From contig OZ029927.1 in the NCBI GenBank assembly GCA_964023275.1, forward strand, positions 11,945,226 through 12,009,225: DNA of 64,000 nt. Reading direction: 5' to 3'. Source of the stretch: Norana najaformis. Its lineage: Eukaryota > Annelida > Clitellata > Crassiclitellata > Hormogastridae. Below, piece after piece: positions 1 through 13,468 of this stretch; position 1 is the stretch's first letter; the number at the start of each line of letters is the position of its first letter. Position numbers and translations under genes: made by a program. The notes under the pieces are model-generated. The model saw nothing but the letters and a program-made list of their open reading frames with translations, did no database searches and was not told where the DNA came from.

Positions 1-1676
1 TCATTTGTAGCAATTAATACAACGCCTGGGATTCAGAGAAAATCTCTGCGAGAAACGTGCACATTTCAGTGGTCTGTAACTGGACCTATATCTGGTTATA
101 CCGTATACAATCAAACACTTGGATACTCCACATCGTTGAATCTGAACGCCAATTATACACTAGACAGCCAAAAGGGGGTGATCACTCTTATCATACAGAA
201 GATCCAGTTGTGGGATGCTGGAAACTACTCGTTATCACTGACCACAGGAATAACAAAAGAATCCAACGCCGGTGCCTTGCTTTTCATGTTCGGTAAGTGT
301 CCTGGTCTATTTTGAATACGGACATTTATAATTAAACCCACACGTGCTGCGAATGAATGAATCGTGTACAAATATTTATGTGCCCGTCCTCATAATTTTC
401 AGCATCATACTACAAAAACTTGTGATAATGTGGCTTCGGTTTCTTATTTGCACTTGTCGTTTTAACCGGCCATTCTCGCAGCTCACTTACTCATTTACCA
501 AACACTGCTCATCTTATGTTCTTTCACTGATCCATTTCCCACACTGCACTTCACCTCTGCAATGATCTTCGGCTTGAATTCAGCGAATTCTCTGCCCTTA
601 AAGCCTTTCTGTCATTCACTCAGCATCACATGCCTCAAGAGCCCTTATATCTCTCATACCTCAGGGGTTACATTTAAAATTAAAGTCCTCTTCTTCTGTA
701 AATCTTCACCACACAACTATATCCATATTACCTCACAACTGATCTCACCGACAAACTAAAACTCATTTTCAAGAAATCTTGCCTTGTTCATCCATTTTCG
801 CAGCCTTCCCAGTTCTGTTAAATGAAAGACAACACACGTAGCAGTAAGATGATGATGGTGATGAAGAGGATGTTAAAACACCAATTCCACCAAGATCATA
901 TTGTAGGCATGTGTTTGACTATATTGGTGTACATAGTTGTTTTTCGAATGGTAAAGAATAGCAAACAAGCGTTACCTAGATTTCAGTAATGAGCTCAATT
1001 TTAAGTGCATGGCCTGCGCCTTTTTAATAAACCCAGAAGACTGAAACGAAAGAAAGCAAAAATAGAAACCAACTGAAAGGGAACAAAAGGTACTCAACAA
1101 GGTGAAAGAAAAATAAATTCTTACTCAACTGGCGGCTCTTTAATAAAATCTTGCAATATGTTTTGCGGTTGAGGCATTATCGGCGACCTTCCAAAGTCGT
1201 CATTTGATCTAGTCTCGAATTGCAAACTCTCCGAATTTGTCGTATATTAGCGTTAACTCCGGAAAAAGACACATAGTGTTTGATTTTCTGACGTATAGTT
1301 AATTAAATGAACAGTTCTTTCACAACAGTATTGAAAATCGCCGACATAAAATCCTCAGTACGCACAAATCTGTAAATTGCTACTGCAAGCTGTAATCAGT
1401 GACCTTTTTTAATTTAATCAACTAAATATACGACAAACTACATAGCCCTTTTCCCGCCGAGTCAGCAGACAAGTCTAAAGAAGAGTATGAGTCACCGCTG
1501 ACTTCATTCCGTGCGCGCGAAAGCCCACCAGTCATAAACAAATCAGCAAACCGATGATTCCTCTACGTTACGTCATGGAAATTTTCTAAACAAACACGCG
1601 CTTAAAACTTGCTAACTCATCAACGGATATATTACATTCTCGGTCATAAAGTTCGGAGAATGTTGGCGTGTAATAT

Positions 1677-2114
1677 TTGCTGCTTTACATAATATGCTAT
1701 TTCGTTATTACAAATGATAAGAAAGACGTTGAAAGAAGGATACTGGCCTTCGGGAGAAAATGCTTTAGGAAGATTATTAAAGTAAGATGGACACAAAAGC
1801 TGAGCAATGCGGAACTATACAGACGGATACATCTCAAAGAGAACTTGATGCAGAGGGTTGTCCAGAGACAAATGGGCTCATTTGGTCACGTATGCAAAAT
1901 GAGCAACGATAGGAAGATCAAGACATTAGTATTCGGAGTGATGGATGGTACAAACAAGAGAGGACGACCTCACAAAGAATGGGTAGACGACATAATCGAA
2001 TGGTGTGAAATATCACTCCAGGAACTGAGCCACGCCACGCTGGAAAGACAACAGTGGAAGAACATAGTGAGAATGGCATCGGACACCTACGGGCGTTGTA
2101 CTCATGGTAAATGA
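1677..2114 (+). mobile_element. C-terminal remnant of a non-LTR (LINE) reverse transcriptase
   Basis: The 145-codon frame has the pattern common at the C-terminus of LINE polyproteins: an ERRILAFGRKCFRKI-like start, then LMQRVVQRQ, KRGRPHKEWVDDIIEWC and a RQQWKNIVRMAS end. No palm-domain motifs lie upstream, so this is the usual 5'-truncated insertion. It ends directly in a GAT/ATG-rich simple repeat (about 2110-2150), as expected for a LINE 3' terminus. It sits in the D1-D2 intron of gene A. The exact clade is not resolved. Confidence 0.75.
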
Positions 2115-2150
2115 TAATGATGATGATGATGATGATTATGATGATAATAT
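2110..2150 (+). repeat. (GAT)n microsatellite, LINE tail
   Basis: Imperfect GAT repeats immediately follow the stop of the LINE fragment and are most simply its 3' tail. Confidence 0.8.
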
Positions 2151-5100
2151 GCTATATTTATTGTGCTGTCGTTAGCAGTCATTCTTAAATTGCAATTTTA
2201 CATCAATTTTACACACAGGCTCATGAAATTCAAAACACGCAGCTCATCTTATTGATGCTTCTTATCTATGTTATATAAGACATTACAAAAGCTGATGAAA
2301 TTACTCATGAAAAATCATATAAATTGCTGACTTGGTGGCTTCTAGAACTTACATGTTGCTGAATGAATGACGTTGCAAAGCATAGACTTAGAATATTTCA
2401 CTTTGTGCTAACAAAACTGGTAATTAATATTTAGGTGATTCCAAGAGTTTCGTGAATCAAACGTACGGAATCAGGCCACCACCAGCAATTGAAGGTGATA
2501 CCATAGAACTGACTTGCACTGTAACATCGACTTCGTTACCGGTGGCTTATAGACCTAAGATGTACTATTTCTGGTATTTATCCTTCTACGGACGCCTCCA
2601 GAACATTTCTAGTGGACCAGCGATGACGGTTGATGGCGATTTACTCCCTGGATACAGCATCAAGAACGACGGCAGGACACTCGTCATCGCTTCGGCTCAG
2701 CATCGTGACGCTCAACGCTTACGTTGCTATGGGCGGGAAGAATGGTCGCCCTACACATCTGACTCTATCAAATCGCAAAGGGAGGCCATACTGCATTGCT
2801 TTCGTGGATTACCTCTTTAAAATAGATAGGCAAGAACAAATCTTAAAAGTTCAGTGTCTATATCCGTGATCTTAAGCCAAAAGCTGATTCGCGCTCAACT
2901 GACAAAGGCACGCTTATTATCAATCGTTCGGATCAATGGTTTCTATCAGGAAAAGGGAAAAATGAAATAAAAGTTGTGAATTGAGCTTAGAAAGCAGGCA
3001 TGCAGGTAGCGATATTTAATCTATTTAAAGTTTTTGAAAAAGGGTATTTCGTAAAACTACGCAAATGTGCATTTTATGTGATGCTTTCCATGCACACTGT
3101 GATTTTGTTTGGTTTAAATATCTCCAATATCTGTCTTTATAGATCACAATTTATAAGAAATTCGATATATTTCCGCAACATCAAAGTGAAAATTTCTAAA
3201 CGCATCTTTAATGTAGGTCTTAACATTTTGATTCAAGACGAAAACATTTTTATGTCGGTATTTTAAAACAATAAATTATTAATTAAGGGCTATATAAATT
3301 AGATCCAATTATAAATGAAGGCCAAATATTGCCACAAGAATAACGTTTTATATGATATATGTACTGTATTTCCAGGGCCGCCTGATACACCATTGAATGT
3401 GAGAGCAGACTTTTTATCACATTATCTCATTGTAATTTCGTGGAACTGTATGTGGTTTAATGGCCGTCCACAAAAGATCTTGTGGCAACTGAAAGTTCCG
3501 GGTAACGATAGCGTAATCGACTCTTCGAATAGTTCTGTATCAAGCGACTGTTATAATTCAAGTTATACCACAAGGTTTCAGAACGGCATTCAGCCTGAGA
3601 CGAACTATGAGATCAGCGTTTGGTAAAACAACGACCTTGGTTCCAGTGATGTTGTCAAATTAACGGTGAAAACTACCAAAACATTCAAATTCGTCGTTTC
3701 TCCTCAGAATATATCATTCAACGAAAATCAAGCGATTGTGAATTTCAGCGCCACTGATGGCAAAATAGCAAGACTTGACGTAACATGTTGTATTGAATTG
3801 ACCGGAGATTGCTACTCTAATTATTACTACAATGTTAATGACACTCAAGTAAAATATGACAATCTGCCAAAAGGGAATGTGTATATATTCGACTTTAGAG
3901 TGTATGGTGGCAGAAATTTATATTACTTGACAATGGTGAAAGGCGTTAGAGTGTCGAGGATTGAAGATCCCGAACCTGTTGGTGAGTTTGAATCTAAAAA
4001 ATAATGAAAATCGATTTTTTAGGATTCAGAATATTCGCTTCCACGGGTACGCAAGTTTTTCAAGTAGAGTGAATTATCTGGTCCTTGTTGCACAAGCTCA
4101 GATAATATCTAGTCAGGGATATCATTGGTGGATAACCTTTTGAGAAATATAGCCTGGGATGTGTAGTCTGTTATTTCCTGAATTTATATTTATTGACGAT
4201 AATTTAGAAACAAGTACTTAAGATACAATGCAGTATCGTCTAGGCATGGATATAGTCATCGCTAATAAGTCACCAAGTTGACCAGCGAACAATAGAAGTT
4301 TGTTGGCATCAATTTTTATGCTACAGAGAAAGGCCCTCGCTTTTCTGCGCGGTCATCAGTAACCAAAAGTGTAATCCTATTGAGCACTTTATGGTAGAGT
4401 CATAAGAGATTTGCTTTGCCTCTTATATATCCACCATTCCCTTGCTCGTAATGTAATGTATTCAAAATGCAGAGAACACCTTTGAATATTCTGTCTAGCC
4501 TTACTTTTTGACTGATCTGAAGCGTCAGATTTGTACTCATTGATAAAATGGATCCAATGCTTCAATATTTTCAAGGAATTAATATCTTTCCTTCACAGAT
4601 GGCGAAAATGTGAATCCTCTGCTCATCCCGGTCATTATTTTGGGGGTTCTTTTTGGAGTCAGTGTCTTAGCGTTGATCGGCTGCTTCATTGCTTTTCTCG
4701 TCTGCAAATGTCATCAGAACATGCAGCCCAACAACTCACAGCAAGCACAGGTAAAAACTGTTAAATAGTCTATAGTGATTTTGTTTTGAGCATAAATCGG
4801 CAACTAGTCCTATTGTGTCTAGTTAATTTCTCAGTTATATCAATAATAACTAAAACGGAATGATTTGTCCCAAATAGCCTAGTAGAACTGTATGATCGTC
4901 TATCCAAGCACCAATCGCAATCGACGTTTGTTAGTTTTATTGTGTTTACTAGCGTCCTATTCACAGCGCCACGCTAAAAGTTATACTTAATACAATTGTA
5001 AGTTTGTATGATGTCATCTTGAGCTTGAAGCAGACCTATACGTTCATGCTTTACATTGTCCGACTAGCTGCATCGATGTCTTCCTTTCTGGTATTTCTAT

Positions 5101-5208
5101 TATACTACAGCACACTTCTTGCTTCGATGTTAACAAGTGCCAAGATGCTGAACATGTGCTGATTCATTTTCCTGCATACATCTTTAAAGATCTCGATTGT
5201 TCCTGTAA

Positions 5209-5797
5209 CTAGCCTCCTTTGTCGATAATCGCTGCGTTTCTGACGTCACTGCACTGCCTTTTGTTTTTTAATGTCCTGTCAACAGACACCTGATGTCTCT
5301 GTCTCATCTCCCACTTCTTCTTAGCCATCTTTGTTGCCTGGTTTCTGTTCTCCATGGCTTGTTTTGCCTGCTCATCACTGATATAGCTTCCATCGCTCCT
5401 AATACTGTTGTATTTAGCTTGACGGCTCTCATACTCGAGTCCTTTTTTCCTACAGTGACATGCTTTCAAGCCTCTTATTTGGCTCTTTCATGTATGTTGC
5501 CATCACGACCGACCTGCTTAGTATCTCAATATCCCGTTTCAAGTCATACGTCTTCCACCTCCAAACTTGTTTCCTGTAGCGGCAGTTCAACTTTGCGCAA
5601 ACCCAGACTGTGACCTGAAGTTTTGTCTGTTCCCTGGAATGTTTTGTAACTGCGAATGTTAATTTCCAATTTGTTTCCACCGACATCTGGTCGATCATGT
5701 TCGAGTGCCATCTATGTCCATTTTCTGCTGTCGTTTTGTTGGAATCTAATCTAATCTTTTGACTTCTATAGCGTTGTAAACAAAATGCACAAGGCAT
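5209..5797 (-). mobile_element. Degenerate LINE fragment, endonuclease-to-RT linker (tentative)
   Basis: Two overlapping minus-strand frames (5797-5450 and 5469-5209) together resemble the region after the endonuclease of RTE-like LINEs. There is a W-H-S-N-M-I-D-Q segment, a basic stretch (KLNCRYRK), YDLKRD followed by NKRLES, then a Lys/Arg-rich helix (KKKWEMRQ). The frame break between the two parts indicates a dead copy. It lies in the transmembrane-to-tail intron of gene A. Similarity is by pattern only and could be wrong. Confidence 0.4.
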
Positions 5798-5880
5798 TAG
5801 TCGATGGTGGCTTCAAGTGATATCGTAGCCAAGAATCATAATCTGTTGAAGCAGCCAGGTCGAATTCCACATCGGAATCT
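5745..5880 (+). repeat. Intronic repeat shared with 62155-62300
   Basis: A block starting with TCTAATCTAATC, then GACTTCTATAGC, a CAAGGCATTAGTC-like stretch and GGTCGAATT recurs in order in the transmembrane-to-tail intron of gene F. The same intron position in both genes suggests inheritance from a common ancestral gene, although separate insertion of a repeat is possible. Confidence 0.6.
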
Positions 5881-6248
5881 TGCGCTGCAAATGAAATACA
5901 AGAGAATTTTAGTATTTACACATTTGGCTGAATTTCAACTGTACAATATTTATCTGAAAATCACAATAACCATGACAGCATTGCTACAGAAAATGAACTT
6001 TTCACAATCTGGCTAATTCCATTTACCTCCCGCCTTGTCAATGTTTTATAGACGTATGCCTTTAATCGTTGTGTATGTATTAGCAGCCACGGACACAGAC
6101 AAACGCCAGAGCTCCGAAATCAACCACACAGCGGCAAAATGAGACGTATGAAGAGGAGGAAGACACATACGAAGCGGTTGAAGATATCCCTTCACAGAAT
6201 TACGCTAATTACACATCACTAAAGGTTCGATATTTTCTCTCTGTCTAG

Positions 6249-8313
6249 GGACAAGTTTGCCTGCTCATTTGATCCATGACTGAATAATATTACCTCACAT
6301 TCCTTTTCCTTATACACAATGCAGCCTCAACCGCGTGGTTTAGTCACATCCCAGGTTTTTTTAAATATCATGTTAATTTACAGACTGAAACATTAACATT
6401 ACATTATATTAGTTTTCTATACATTAAAGAGAAAGCTGTCGTTATAAATTGTTAAATCAATTACTTTAAATGTTGTTTTTCTCTTGCAGCTATTTCAGCT
6501 GCATATTGTACATTCATTTTTATAAAATAACGCTCATCATTAAAATAGGAATGATTATTCTTTCTATGGAAACTGCGAATGATGAACTATAAACCCATTT
6601 TCACTTCGAGATGAACCTATATATAAATATTCAACGACTCTTAAGAAGCTGGCACCGTGACACAGTAGCAGATTGCTAATGACTTTGTCTTTCATACCTG
6701 GCTTCGAATCTCGGTGCGTGATGGGAAACTGGAAATTTATTTTGCATCCGGTAAGGGATCATTTCCGGGTTTGTAAGATTTCTGTTGACGTGTTTTTATT
6801 GCAGAACCATTCACTAAGAATTCGAGAACTGCCGTTGATATAGGTGTATTATAACATTTTGAACTGTTACCTGAATTTACCTTAATTTATATAAAATTAC
6901 TGGAGGTAGTGAGCTTAATGATTTGAAGTGTTTGTTTTTGTGTTATTTAGGAAAACCGTTATACTTGAATGCATGGAGCTCTCGATTTGATGATTGAGAT
7001 TGGCCAAAAGATTGGAGAAGAGATTGGCCAACAAAATATTTTACCTACAGAAGTAGAATAGACAACTCTTATTTGCGTATGCCAGTATAGCCTAGTTGTC
7101 TTATAGTAAACATTAAGACGAAGTCTTCGCTGTCTTAGTATAAAAGACTCAATTGTATTAACTTCGTTGTTTTTCGCTTGCGACATGGCTTAGTTAGAAC
7201 TATTTGATAACTGCACATATTGTTCAAAATAGCTGTACTTAGCATAACAGTCGTTACACTTAGTTAATTGGTTTTTAATCGGCCATGCTTACATATGCAT
7301 ATATTTGCATGTATATATATATCTGTGTGCTAAAATAAAGCACTTTTAAACGGCTCAACAAGAAATTGAGTGTTCCATTCTTAATCAAAGCAAATCTTAG
7401 TTTCATTCACTTTATTCATTCTTGGCTGGACAAACGGGAAAAACCGCATGCCGGAGATTAAGGCCTATTCTTTGAATACCTGTGCAATTTTTATCACTCA
7501 ACTTCTCACACGTTTAACTAACGTACTATAAAACCCGAAGAATATAAATTGATTAACATTAGCGCTACCCAACTTCAAAAATTCTCTTCGTCTATGATAT
7601 CTATAATATACCAGTAGACTTTAGATATTAAAGATTATTTTGTAGTTTATATCGATTGAGGACATTAAAGCACTTATTACGACAGCAAAGTCAGTAAATG
7701 TGAAGTATGCTCTCTATAGGAACAAAGATGGAGTCATGCAAAGGCCAGAGTGAAATGGTGACCCTTGACAAATGATTTAAATTACAGGAGCGAGTTAGCA
7801 AGTCGGGCCTTCTGCAGTAGACGATTAGGCAGATCAGATGACTAAAATAGTGCCCTTACGTACTTCCTGTGCATGATAGAGTTGAAAAAAGGCCATTACA
7901 GCGCTGAGAGCAATAGTAATAATAAGACGATTTACATGGCGCCATAGCACGGCCGAGGCCGAGAAAGGCATAAGTTTAAAAATCAATGACTCTCATATGA
8001 TATGTTAAAACGTAGTCTTCATTCGTGGTCACTATCTTTGCTTAGTCAAGTTCTTGCATAAACAATTATATATATTGTTCGGTTTGGTTACCTAAACGCG
8101 TGACGACACGGTTTTTCTAAGGCAAACTCTTGAATGTAATAATTCAAGAGCCAAGAGCATCTAATGACAATTTAATACTTATCCGCTTGTAAGATGCAAA
8201 TAAATGCCTCTTCCAAGTTAATATAGTGTACATAATTATTCATTCACAAAATATAGTGCATATACAGGTCTAATAAAGTTTAGCATACCGTTTTGAATGA
8301 CATGATTAGGTAA
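6249..8313. other. Intergenic region between genes A and B
   Basis: No coding region is supported. It contains a tRNA-like SINE at 6645-6790 and AT-rich DNA. A short TATATAT run lies near 7313. Confidence 0.6.
6645..6790 (+). mobile_element. tRNA-like SINE fragment
   Basis: An A-box-like stretch (cacagtagcagattgctaat) is followed about 35 bp later by a B-box-like stretch (ggcttcgaatctc), the spacing of a tRNA-type pol III promoter. The downstream unrelated segment is typical of a SINE body. No cloverleaf or anticodon stem could be assembled. Confidence 0.45.
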
Positions 8314-8540
8314 ATGTTTAACTGGATTTTAAAATTTCTTACAAATCGCTCCTTTCAAGTGAAAGTGGGGTCTGAATGTTCAAACGTTTTTCTACAAGAA
8401 AATTGGACACCTCAGGAATCAATAATATCTCCTCTGTTATTTCTAGTAATGATCAATGATATTAACCCTGGTAATGATAATATAGAAATAACACTTTTTG
8501 CAGACGATAGTGCTATCTTTTATGCAAATAAAAATATTAA
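8314..8540 (+). mobile_element. Non-LTR reverse transcriptase fragment abutting gene B
   Basis: The frame carries two reverse-transcriptase palm signatures in order: TPQESIISPLLFLVMINDI (the usual G-x-PQGS-x-LSPLLF motif, degraded at the Gly and the PQGS) and FADDSAIF, the catalytic ADD box. The type resembles jockey/CR1-like LINEs. Homology stops at about 8540, where receptor FN3 sequence begins mid-exon. It is a short piece of an element that replaced or deleted the 5' part of gene B. Confidence 0.8.
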
Positions 8541-10956
8541 GTTAAGTTGGCCATTAGAACTCCAAAAAGACTCATCTTCAACACTTCTTCGCTAACATAT
8601 CAATTATTGGAACCCAGGCTAAAATCAGTTTTCACATAGCTGATTCCACTAAAGCTACAATGTGGCTAAATGTGACTTGCTGTGAGGAATTAACGATACA
8701 GTGCAGTAACAAATTGTACAACATAGCCAACACCGACAATCAAATTGCTTTTAACACATTACCAACTGGAACTGAATATGTATTTGACTTCAATGTGTAC
8801 TATAGTGATGGATACACCTACATGTATACTATGGCGATTGTAAATGGTGTGCGAGTACTATCAAAGATGGAAGGTGTGTCTCCTATTATATAAAGATTAT
8901 TTTAAGAACTTCGGGAAGGTTAGTCATGTAAATAAGAGCTGCTTCGAAGTCATTCGGGATTATGCAATTCTAATCTGAATGGCTGAAACGATGTGGGCTA
9001 ACAACTGTTTAAAATGCGTCAGGAGCAGAGAAGACTTAGCTGAAGCTTAAAATATTAGTTCTGGAAAGGAAACAGTAATAGCTGATTACTAGAGAGAAAG
9101 CAGTACCAAAGGGAAGACTCCTCAATCTAGAACCGAGCTGGACGACCAATACTATAAAAACAAATAGCTGGATTAACCGACAGTGTATTTCAGACCAAAA
9201 AGTTTCAGTGCAATTTATTTTTTATTTAAAGAGGAAAATTTCTATGAATGCTTAAAAACTTTATAGTTTTTACTTGAAAGTTGAAGAAAGAAGTGTGCAT
9301 TTCGTATAAAAATTGCAAACACAAATCGAAAAGCTTAAATAAGAAAGTTCTAGCCTAGCAACAAAATTAATCAAAATTATGTTTTCAAAAATTTCGAAAC
9401 TGACTTTGAACACAGATGCTATTTATATGGAAAATCACCAGCAAGGAACATTTCTCTTACTCTATAATTAAGTTAGACCTTCGCAAAAATGTGTGAATTC
9501 TTGAAACTGTAGAATTTTCTTTTGTACATTTTTGTTCATTTTGTTGTTTAGTTATTTTACGTTGAATTTCATTTCGTTCAATCAATGATTTGTAATGTTT
9601 CCGTGCATCTTGCTAGTAATTTATCGATGCCATTAGGGTCTACCGCTCGCATTTAGGCTATCGTTATTCAGTATATAAGATAATAATTCTGAATTTATGC
9701 AATTTCTACCAAATGCTGAAGCACCAACCCTAATTCCTGGTCTGCTCGTTGCAGTCATTGTTCTGGCAATCCTTTTTGGATTCGCTATCTTAGGACTAAT
9801 CGGCGGCTTTGTAGAGTTTCTTGTCTGCAGATGTCGGCAAAAGCTCCAGCCGAACAACATACACCAGGTATGATTTTTAACAGAAGTTTTTAACACCGAA
9901 CATTTCGGCAATACGTCTAAGCATATTATTCTGGTTCAAATGCAACCTAAGATATCACAGGTGTTACTAACTAATTTCATTTTAAATGTATAATTATTTT
10001 AAGTAATTTTTTTAAACTTTCATAAAAATACAAGGCATATTTACTAAATTTCGAGAAATCAATTTGCAAACATTATCATTCTAAATTAACTGGTCTTTTG
10101 TGATGCTATTATGCAAGTTGTGTGTTGGGAGAAACAAGGAATGTTAATCCTCTCAAAGAGCACGATTGGGAAAAGTAAAATGATCAGAATTAGTGATATA
10201 TATTGCTTCGTTTTTTATTTATTTTATTTGATTTAAAGTGTTGCCTATTTTCATGGTAACTCTTACGTCAAGGTTACGTCAAAACCTTTTGAGAGGATAC
10301 ATATTTATTTACCACCTTTTTAGGTGACATGAGTGTTACTTCTTCTAATACCCATGCTTATCTTCGACAACAACGTATATACTGTATACCTCGTCTAAAT
10401 GTACAGAAAATTTTATAACACCGTGTTAGGTTAACAATTATTGTTGATCGCTTTCAACAGTTACATACATAAATAGTGCCATGAGTAACAGTTGATAACT
10501 TATCCTAGAGTTTATATGCAATGGAATAAAACACATATTTACGGTCGTTGCAAAACAGTAAATATTTACAAAAACTGCTTTCTAAACTATACTGATGCGG
10601 CCCACGAATAGCATACGGCTTGGAAAGCACTGATGTTGAACTTCTGCTGTTTTATACATGAATTTCTATTGTATTGCAGCTAACAATCGTTATTTTGTGC
10701 TTACGATCATTCTGCGCATAATGCACTGTTTGTGCTGTTCGATGACTAAAGAATGATGACCAATTTAAAGACTGTATTGTGTTTTCTGTGCTGGCAGCCA
10801 CCAACAGCTGGCATAACTCGTCTCTCGAATGCAACAGGACTCCACACGACAACAAATGAATATGAAGGAGACAGCAACTGTGAACAAGCACCAGATTCGT
10901 CAAGCTGTTATAAACCCCTGGATCTTCTTCCTCTGCAGCCTAAACTTGGATACTGA
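8541..10956 (+). pseudogene. Receptor gene B: 3' remnant (half FN3 exon, transmembrane, tail)
   Basis: Receptor homology starts in the middle of the FN3 exon (8541-8873) right after the RT fragment. A one-base deletion near 8590 (TTCTTCGC where gene C has TTCTTCCGC) breaks the frame. The transmembrane segment (about 9701-9867) encodes VAVIVLAILFGFAILGLIGG, but no CAG acceptor lies where E has GCAG|ATCC; B reads GCAATTTC. The tail exon 10798-10956 ends in TGA. The tail tyrosine that is YEQI in E is CEQA here, while YKPL survives. No signal peptide or Ig exon was found upstream. It groups with C and E by tail and intron sequence. Confidence 0.8.
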
Positions 10957-12410
<1,454 letters not shown>

Positions 12411-13442
12411 TTCATGCGTTAGTCATCTGCGAAGTAAGGTTTAGTACTCTGTACAAGATAGTTCAAAGATTCTCACAACTAAAGTAAGTATTTTGCGGTA
12501 AATTATTTCTTTGCTGCTAGCCATTAATTGAATGAAGACAAATAAAAGTATAAATAATTATTTTAAGAAACTGTGCCCTGGAGCATGTTCGTTGAACATT
12601 AAAACCTATTTAGTGCTATGTTCTCAAAGAAAAACAATTACTCATTGATCTATTGTTGTATGGGTCCGAGACGATGCATAGTTGTTAGTGCAAGACTGTC
12701 AACTCAGGTGTTTTTCGTTCAAAACTCCTAAAGGGCAGAAAGACATAAGAGATTCCTTCTCCATTTGCGTCCAAGAGCGAGCTCAGCCATGAAATGAATA
12801 CATTGAGCACACGTTGTCAGTGGGAAGATGAGACGGCGAGAAAGTGAACTGGTCACACGCACTCACATGCTGAGGCTAAGAAAATGAAATTGCTAAAACT
12901 TCATACCCATAGCTGCCTCTTCTTTTTATTGTCAGTGCTGATAGAAAAAGGTTTATAGGCAAATCACCCAAAGTCTACTATGCATTTACTGCAGCAATCT
13001 TATAGGCCTAAAGTTAAACACAACGATTAAAAGTCAGTTTCAAACTTTCAGGTAAACGCTTGAGAGCTCACGAACGTCCACACAAAAAATGGCTCATATA
13101 ATTATAACAGCTTAGTATTTATCATGATATTGAAAATTGAAATGATAGTATATTAGCCAATAATCAGCATTATTCTAAAACTTTTTAAAACGGTTTTACC
13201 ATTCGTTTCCAATTTTAACATAGGAAACTTTTGAGGTTATTTTACTGAATACAGTTATAGCTACAAATTTGGGTCAAAAACTGTGTGCCGACATCTGCAT
13301 TTAGCATTTAGAATAGGTCGCTGATCTAGAATTCTGGTATTATACGACAGATCAGTTTCACTTTGAAAAGAAAAACGATGCTTATTCGCCTTTTTGATGC
13401 GGTCAGTTTTCGATCTTTCATTGGAAGTTGTATGTTCATTAC
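12411..13442. other. Region upstream of gene C
   Basis: No coding sequence is supported. It is presumably the proximal upstream region of gene C. No TATA box or other core promoter element could be assigned with confidence. Confidence 0.5.
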
Positions 13443-13450
13443 CAGGTGAC
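13443..13450 (+). promoter_or_regulatory. Conserved CAGGTGAC element upstream of gene C ATG
   Basis: CAGGTGAC lies 26 bases before the ATG. The same element lies 24 and 26 bases before the ATGs of D (29076) and F (55960, as CAGGCGAC). The conserved position suggests a 5'UTR or transcription-start element, though shared ancestry of the copies could also explain it. Confidence 0.35.
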
Positions 13451-13468
13451 AGTAAACGATTTTTCAGA

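Larger units (their letters stand above)
293..2434. other. D1-D2 intron of gene A
   Basis: Starts GTAAGTG and ends TTTAG. It holds the LINE remnant at 1677-2114 with its trinucleotide tail. The rest (293-1676 and 2150-2434) is AT-rich with only short, unsupported reading frames. Confidence 0.6.
11..6248 (+). pseudogene. Receptor gene A: Ig/FN3 transmembrane receptor, 5' end outside window, disrupted
   Basis: Exons seen: D1 Ig-like 11-292, D2 Ig 2435 to about 2780, FN3 pair 3376-3981, transmembrane 4599-4750, tail 6087-6248 ending in TAG. The signal-peptide exon would lie upstream of the window. D1 has the B-strand Cys (ETCTFQW) and the DAGNYSL motif but no F-strand Cys. D2 has ELTC and LRCYG. 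The transmembrane exon encodes IPVIILGVLFGVSVLALIGC, and the tail has YEAV, ten residues, then YTSL. Defects: no D3 exon is recognisable between D2 and FN3; D2 has no clear donor where its paralogs have ATA|GTAAGT; and the FN3 exon has TAA at 3624-3626 where paralogs read W-S-T-N. The tail frame is open, so decay is recent or the upstream exons are still used. Family role by analogy: a single-pass recognition receptor signalling through tail tyrosines. Confidence 0.75.

Noticed and set aside
1677-2114. Host gene (similar frames are sometimes annotated as craniofacial development protein)
   Set aside because: The K-R-G-R-P-x-x-x-W and C-terminal pattern with a GAT tail is that of a truncated LINE.
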